DNA from: Sulfurovum sp.
GTDB taxonomy: Bacteria > Campylobacterota > Campylobacteria > Campylobacterales > Sulfurovaceae
DNA length: 7,046 nucleotides
Assembly: GCA_027066595.1 (NCBI GenBank)
Contig: JAMONG010000245.1
Span: forward strand, 1 to 7,046
Direction of reading: 5' to 3'
The notes under the pieces were generated by a model. It saw only the letters and a list, made by a program, of their open reading frames with translations. It was not told the origin of the DNA and searched no databases. Shown here piece after piece: positions 5,390-7,046 of this stretch. Position numbers and translations under genes: made by a program. How positions within the stretch are numbered: the stretch's first letter is position 1; each line of letters opens with the position of its first letter.

Positions 5390-5761
5390 TTATTGTTTGT
5401 CAAGTATGCCTTTGAGTTGTGTACAAAAAGTTTCAAACGAGGGGAGTGTCAATGTAGATTCTCTTTGCTTACTGCCCCACATAGGTTCAGGGTAAAAGCT
5501 GTCTTCTTCAAATCTAGCCATAATATGCCAGTGGACATGGGGCATATAGTTCCCAAAAGAGGCGATGTTTATCTTTGTTGGTGTGTAGTAACTTAGCATC
5601 TTTTTTTCTATAGTGTCGAGTAAATCATAGATTTCATGACGTACTGTTTTGGGTACTTCACTCATCTCTTTGTAGGGTTTTTTGGTAAAGATTTTGAGCC
5701 AAGGTATCTCAGCGTTTTCTGTCTCTATTTTGATGTATTCATTTGCATAAAGTAGTGACAT
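5390..5761 (-). CDS. HIT-family (histidine triad) hydrolase
   Basis: A 123-aa cytosolic protein of the histidine triad superfamily, which hydrolyses or transfers nucleotides, typically on AMP conjugates or dinucleoside polyphosphates. The triad is HVHWHIM, His75, His77 and His79, preceded by Asn71 in FGNYMPHVH; the first part carries the usual beta-strand (YIKIETENAEIPWLKIFTKKPYKEMSEV). Between the triad and the C-terminus, FYPEPMWGSKQRE resembles HIT subgroups whose triad is followed by a Pro-Trp-Gly segment. The exact substrate is unknown. The ATG at 5761 shares its A with the stop of the Sua5-like gene (TAATG), with AAAGGA about 8 nt upstream, so it is the last gene of the apt operon. Confidence 0.9.
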   Translation of the reverse strand: MSLLYANEYIKIETENAEIPWLKIFTKKPYKEMSEVPKTVRHEIYDLLDTIEKKMLSYYTPTKINIASFGNYMPHVHWHIMARFEEDSFYPEPMWGSKQRESTLTLPSFETFCTQLKGILDKQ

Positions 5762-6195
5762 TAGCGAATCCTTTGGAGGGTTGTATTTCCTAGTTTAAAT
5801 ATCTTTGAGGGTTGTGCATTTTTACTGAGTGGTTCTATAACCACATCAGCTACCTCTCTGCCAAAGTTTTCATCGTACGCTTTACCACTAAGGTTTGCCG
5901 AGGTGGTGTATGCCCATTTGAGACGGTCAAGCAAAAGAAGATGGTGGGCATCTTTTACCACTCTGTAGGAGTGGGTATTTGGCATGATAAATGTGGTTTT
6001 GTTTGCACGTCTTACACGGTTTTTATGGGCTTTGGGTATGCGTGTAAAGGTTTTGAGTGTTTCTAGGGAGTTTACTGCAGTGATATAGTGCTTATGGGGT
6101 GGACGCTGTTTGATTTGGGTGAGTTTTTGTGCATTTTGAGAGACAAAACCAATAGCAGTATCGGTCTGTGTTAAAAATACTTTGTTCTCTAACAT
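5761..6195 (-). CDS. Compact Sua5/YciO/YrdC-family protein, possible threonylcarbamoyl-AMP synthase
   Basis: A 144-aa protein with a shortened YrdC-like fold. The family enzyme makes threonylcarbamoyl-AMP from threonine, bicarbonate and ATP, the first step of the t6A37 tRNA modification. Visible marks are TQTDTAIGF (9-17, the PTxTxYG-type opening), IKQRPPHK (28-35, KxRP-type), TTFIMP (67-72), the strong TTSANLSG (97-104), and a C-terminal PSKIFKL...LQRIR matching the usual PS-T-I...R ending. Typical YrdC proteins are about 185-210 aa, so the middle of the domain is trimmed here, and Pro9 of the opening is replaced by Thr/Gln. It may be the organism's functional TsaC or a YciO-like relative. 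The ATG overlaps the apt stop (TAATG) and has no evident ribosome-binding site, so its translation probably depends on apt. Confidence 0.8.
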   Translation of the reverse strand: MLENKVFLTQTDTAIGFVSQNAQKLTQIKQRPPHKHYITAVNSLETLKTFTRIPKAHKNRVRRANKTTFIMPNTHSYRVVKDAHHLLLLDRLKWAYTTSANLSGKAYDENFGREVADVVIEPLSKNAQPSKIFKLGNTTLQRIR

Positions 6196-6752
6196 TAGTC
6201 TAGTGCTATTACGCTATATACTGGAGCAGTAAAGCCCTCACGTCCATGTAGAAAGGCAAGTTCCATGATGAAACAAACCTCCACACACTCTGCACCCACT
6301 TTGTCTATGAGGTTTGCTGCTGCTTTTGCAGTGCCACCTGTGGCTATGAGGTCATCAATGAGGAGTACTTTTGCTCCTTTGCCATCAGATGACTCAGAGG
6401 CAAAAGCATCTATGTGTATCTCTACTTCATCGAAGCCATACTCTAGGCTGTATTTTTCTGCTACAGTGGTGTAGGGAAGCTTGCCTTTTTTACGCACAGG
6501 CACAAAACCAAGACCCAGTCTGTCTGCAAGTATGCTTCCAAAGATGAACCCTCTTGCATCGATACCTGCGATGTAGTCTAGGTCATAAGACTTGTACCTC
6601 TTCTCTAGGTGTGTCATAAGTGTGTTGAGTGCTTTTGCGTTTGAAAGCATCGTGGTGATGTCTTTGAAGATGATGCCTGGTTTTGGGAAGTCTGGGATGT
6701 CTCTGATGCTGTCTAATATGATTTGTTTGTCTTGGTTACTTATGTGATTCAT
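6195..6752 (-). CDS. apt: Adenine phosphoribosyltransferase
   Basis: A 185-aa cytosolic purine-salvage enzyme that converts adenine and PRPP to AMP and pyrophosphate. The opening DSIRDIPDFPKPGIIFKDIT (14-33) is typical of Apt. ARGF at 66-69, the flexible-loop region VPVRKKGKLPY...EKYSLEYG (85-107), and the PRPP-binding motif VLLIDDLIATGGT (129-141) are all intact, and length is normal. The frame is open upstream to 6818. I chose the ATG at 6752 because GAGGAA lies 6-7 nt upstream and family members start about here; the longer versions would begin within the promoter region. It is the first gene of an operon with the Sua5-like and HIT genes, with its own promoter (6780-6785) after a terminator. 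Confidence 0.96.
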   Translation of the reverse strand: MNHISNQDKQIILDSIRDIPDFPKPGIIFKDITTMLSNAKALNTLMTHLEKRYKSYDLDYIAGIDARGFIFGSILADRLGLGFVPVRKKGKLPYTTVAEKYSLEYGFDEVEIHIDAFASESSDGKGAKVLLIDDLIATGGTAKAAANLIDKVGAECVEVCFIMELAFLHGREGFTAPVYSVIALD

Positions 6753-6779
6753 TTGAGTTCCTCTTATCTTCATTGTGGC

Positions 6780-6785
6780 ATTGTA
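6780..6785 (-). promoter_or_regulatory. Promoter -10 box for the apt operon
   Basis: On the minus strand TACAAT (6785-6780) follows a strongly T-rich then A-rich tract (6793-6823). Transcription would start near 6773, giving about 20 nt of leader that contains the apt ribosome-binding site GAGGAA. One mismatch from TATAAT and no -35, as is usual here. Confidence 0.45.
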
Positions 6786-6816
6786 CTCTTTCATTTTTTT
6801 TAGAAAAAAACGAAAC

Positions 6817-6872
6817 AAAAAAAGCGTTGTAACTCTCGAATCGCTATCGCTTACAAGGTCGTTCGTTACAAC
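6817..6872 (-). terminator. Terminator-like hairpin between rpiB and apt
   Basis: On the minus strand GTTGTAAC (6872-6865) pairs perfectly with GTTACAAC (6833-6826), followed by GC and seven U (6823-6817). The 31-nt loop carries CGAA/TTCG-type complementarity that can lengthen the stem with a bulge. The U-run on the minus strand fits termination of the rpiB transcript before the apt promoter. The long loop makes it atypical. Confidence 0.55.
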
Positions 6873-6876
6873 AAGG

Positions 6877-6889
6877 CAGACTTCGTCTG
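6877..6889. other. Short perfect hairpin in the rpiB 3' region
   Basis: CAGAC (6877-6881) and GTCTG (6885-6889) form a perfect 5-bp stem with a TTC loop, 28 nt past the rpiB stop and just ahead of the terminator-like hairpin. It has no U-run of its own. It may be part of the same 3'-end structure. Confidence 0.35.
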
Positions 6890-6916
6890 ATTTATCTCTA
6901 ATTGCTTACGCGTGTG

Positions 6917-7046
6917 TTACCCTAGATTTGAACCAAGTGAACAGCCTTCTATTTTAGCCACACGTCCAGCATGTCTGCCACCTTCAAACTCTGTGTTGGC
7001 AAAAACTTCTATCATGTCTTCTATCACCCCTTTGCCTATGACACGT
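6917..7046 (-). CDS. rpiB: Ribose-5-phosphate isomerase B, C-terminal end only
   Basis: Only the last 42 residues are in the window; the gene continues past position 7046. RpiB interconverts ribose 5-phosphate and ribulose 5-phosphate in the pentose phosphate pathway, in the cytosol. The visible part reads RVIGKGVIEDMIEVF, then TEFEGGRHAGRVAKIE, the well-conserved C-terminal signature of RpiB, whose basic residues (including the Arg and His of GGRHAGR) bind the sugar phosphate in the family. It ends with a TAA at 6919-6917. It is upstream of apt on the same strand, but a terminator-like hairpin and a promoter lie between, so it is probably a separate transcript. PRPP, a substrate of Apt, derives from ribose 5-phosphate, a loose metabolic link. 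Confidence 0.92.
   Translation of the reverse strand, partial: RVIGKGVIEDMIEVFANTEFEGGRHAGRVAKIEGCSLGSNLG

Noticed and set aside
6753..6818. Longer N-terminus for Apt (Met at 6818 or 6773)
   Set aside because: GAGGAA directly precedes the ATG at 6752, Apt proteins begin about there, and the putative -10 box falls inside the extension.
1..7046. A novel defence or mobile system
   Set aside because: All the larger genes belong to known housekeeping or respiratory families and no transposase, integrase, toxin or nuclease cassette is seen; the unusual signals are limited to small unknowns and intergenic repeats.

Overview
The window looks like chromosome from a campylobacterotal (epsilonproteobacterial) sulfur-oxidising or microaerophilic bacterium, in the Sulfurimonas/Sulfurovum/Campylobacter neighbourhood. 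The DNA is A+T-rich and gene-dense. Promoters have a T-tract just upstream of TATAAT, as is usual in that phylum. The sulfite dehydrogenase/monohaem cytochrome pair resembles Campylobacter jejuni Cj0005c/Cj0004c. This assignment is inference from gene content and signals, not from a database match.

Layout. (1) Positions 1-958, minus strand: an operon of an unrecognised 165-aa protein, a YwbE-family protein (65 aa) and a YaiI/YqxD-family protein cut by the window edge. The genes are separated by 1 bp or overlap by 1 bp. (2) Positions 959-1222: a divergent intergenic region almost filled by a 162-bp imperfect palindrome, with a promoter-like sequence at or near each end. (3) Positions 1223-3046, plus strand: a membrane fatty acid desaturase (TTG start) followed 3 bp later by trmH. 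(4) Positions 3190-3525, plus strand: a small predicted secreted protein with its own promoter. It converges on sorAB across two hairpins. (5) Positions 3664-5177, minus strand: sorA-sorB-like sulfite dehydrogenase, a Tat-exported molybdenum enzyme and its periplasmic cytochrome c, overlapping by 1 bp. (6) Positions 5390-6752, minus strand: apt, a compact Sua5/YrdC-like protein and a HIT-family hydrolase, with both junctions overlapping as TAATG. (7) Positions 6753-6916: apt promoter and a terminator-like hairpin. (8) Positions 6917-7046, minus strand: the 3' end of rpiB.

How the genes work together. SorAB should oxidise sulfite in the periplasm and pass electrons to cytochrome c. The apt/Sua5/HIT operon joins three proteins whose chemistry centres on AMP, AMP adducts or pyrophosphate. 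trmH and the Sua5-like gene both concern tRNA modification but sit in different operons. Most genes are ordinary housekeeping genes. The parts that repay a second look are the palindrome at 1028-1189, the unrecognised 165-aa and 111-aa proteins, the short Sua5-like protein, and several A+T-rich inverted repeats next to promoters. No mobile-element genes, CRISPR array, tRNA or rRNA were seen.
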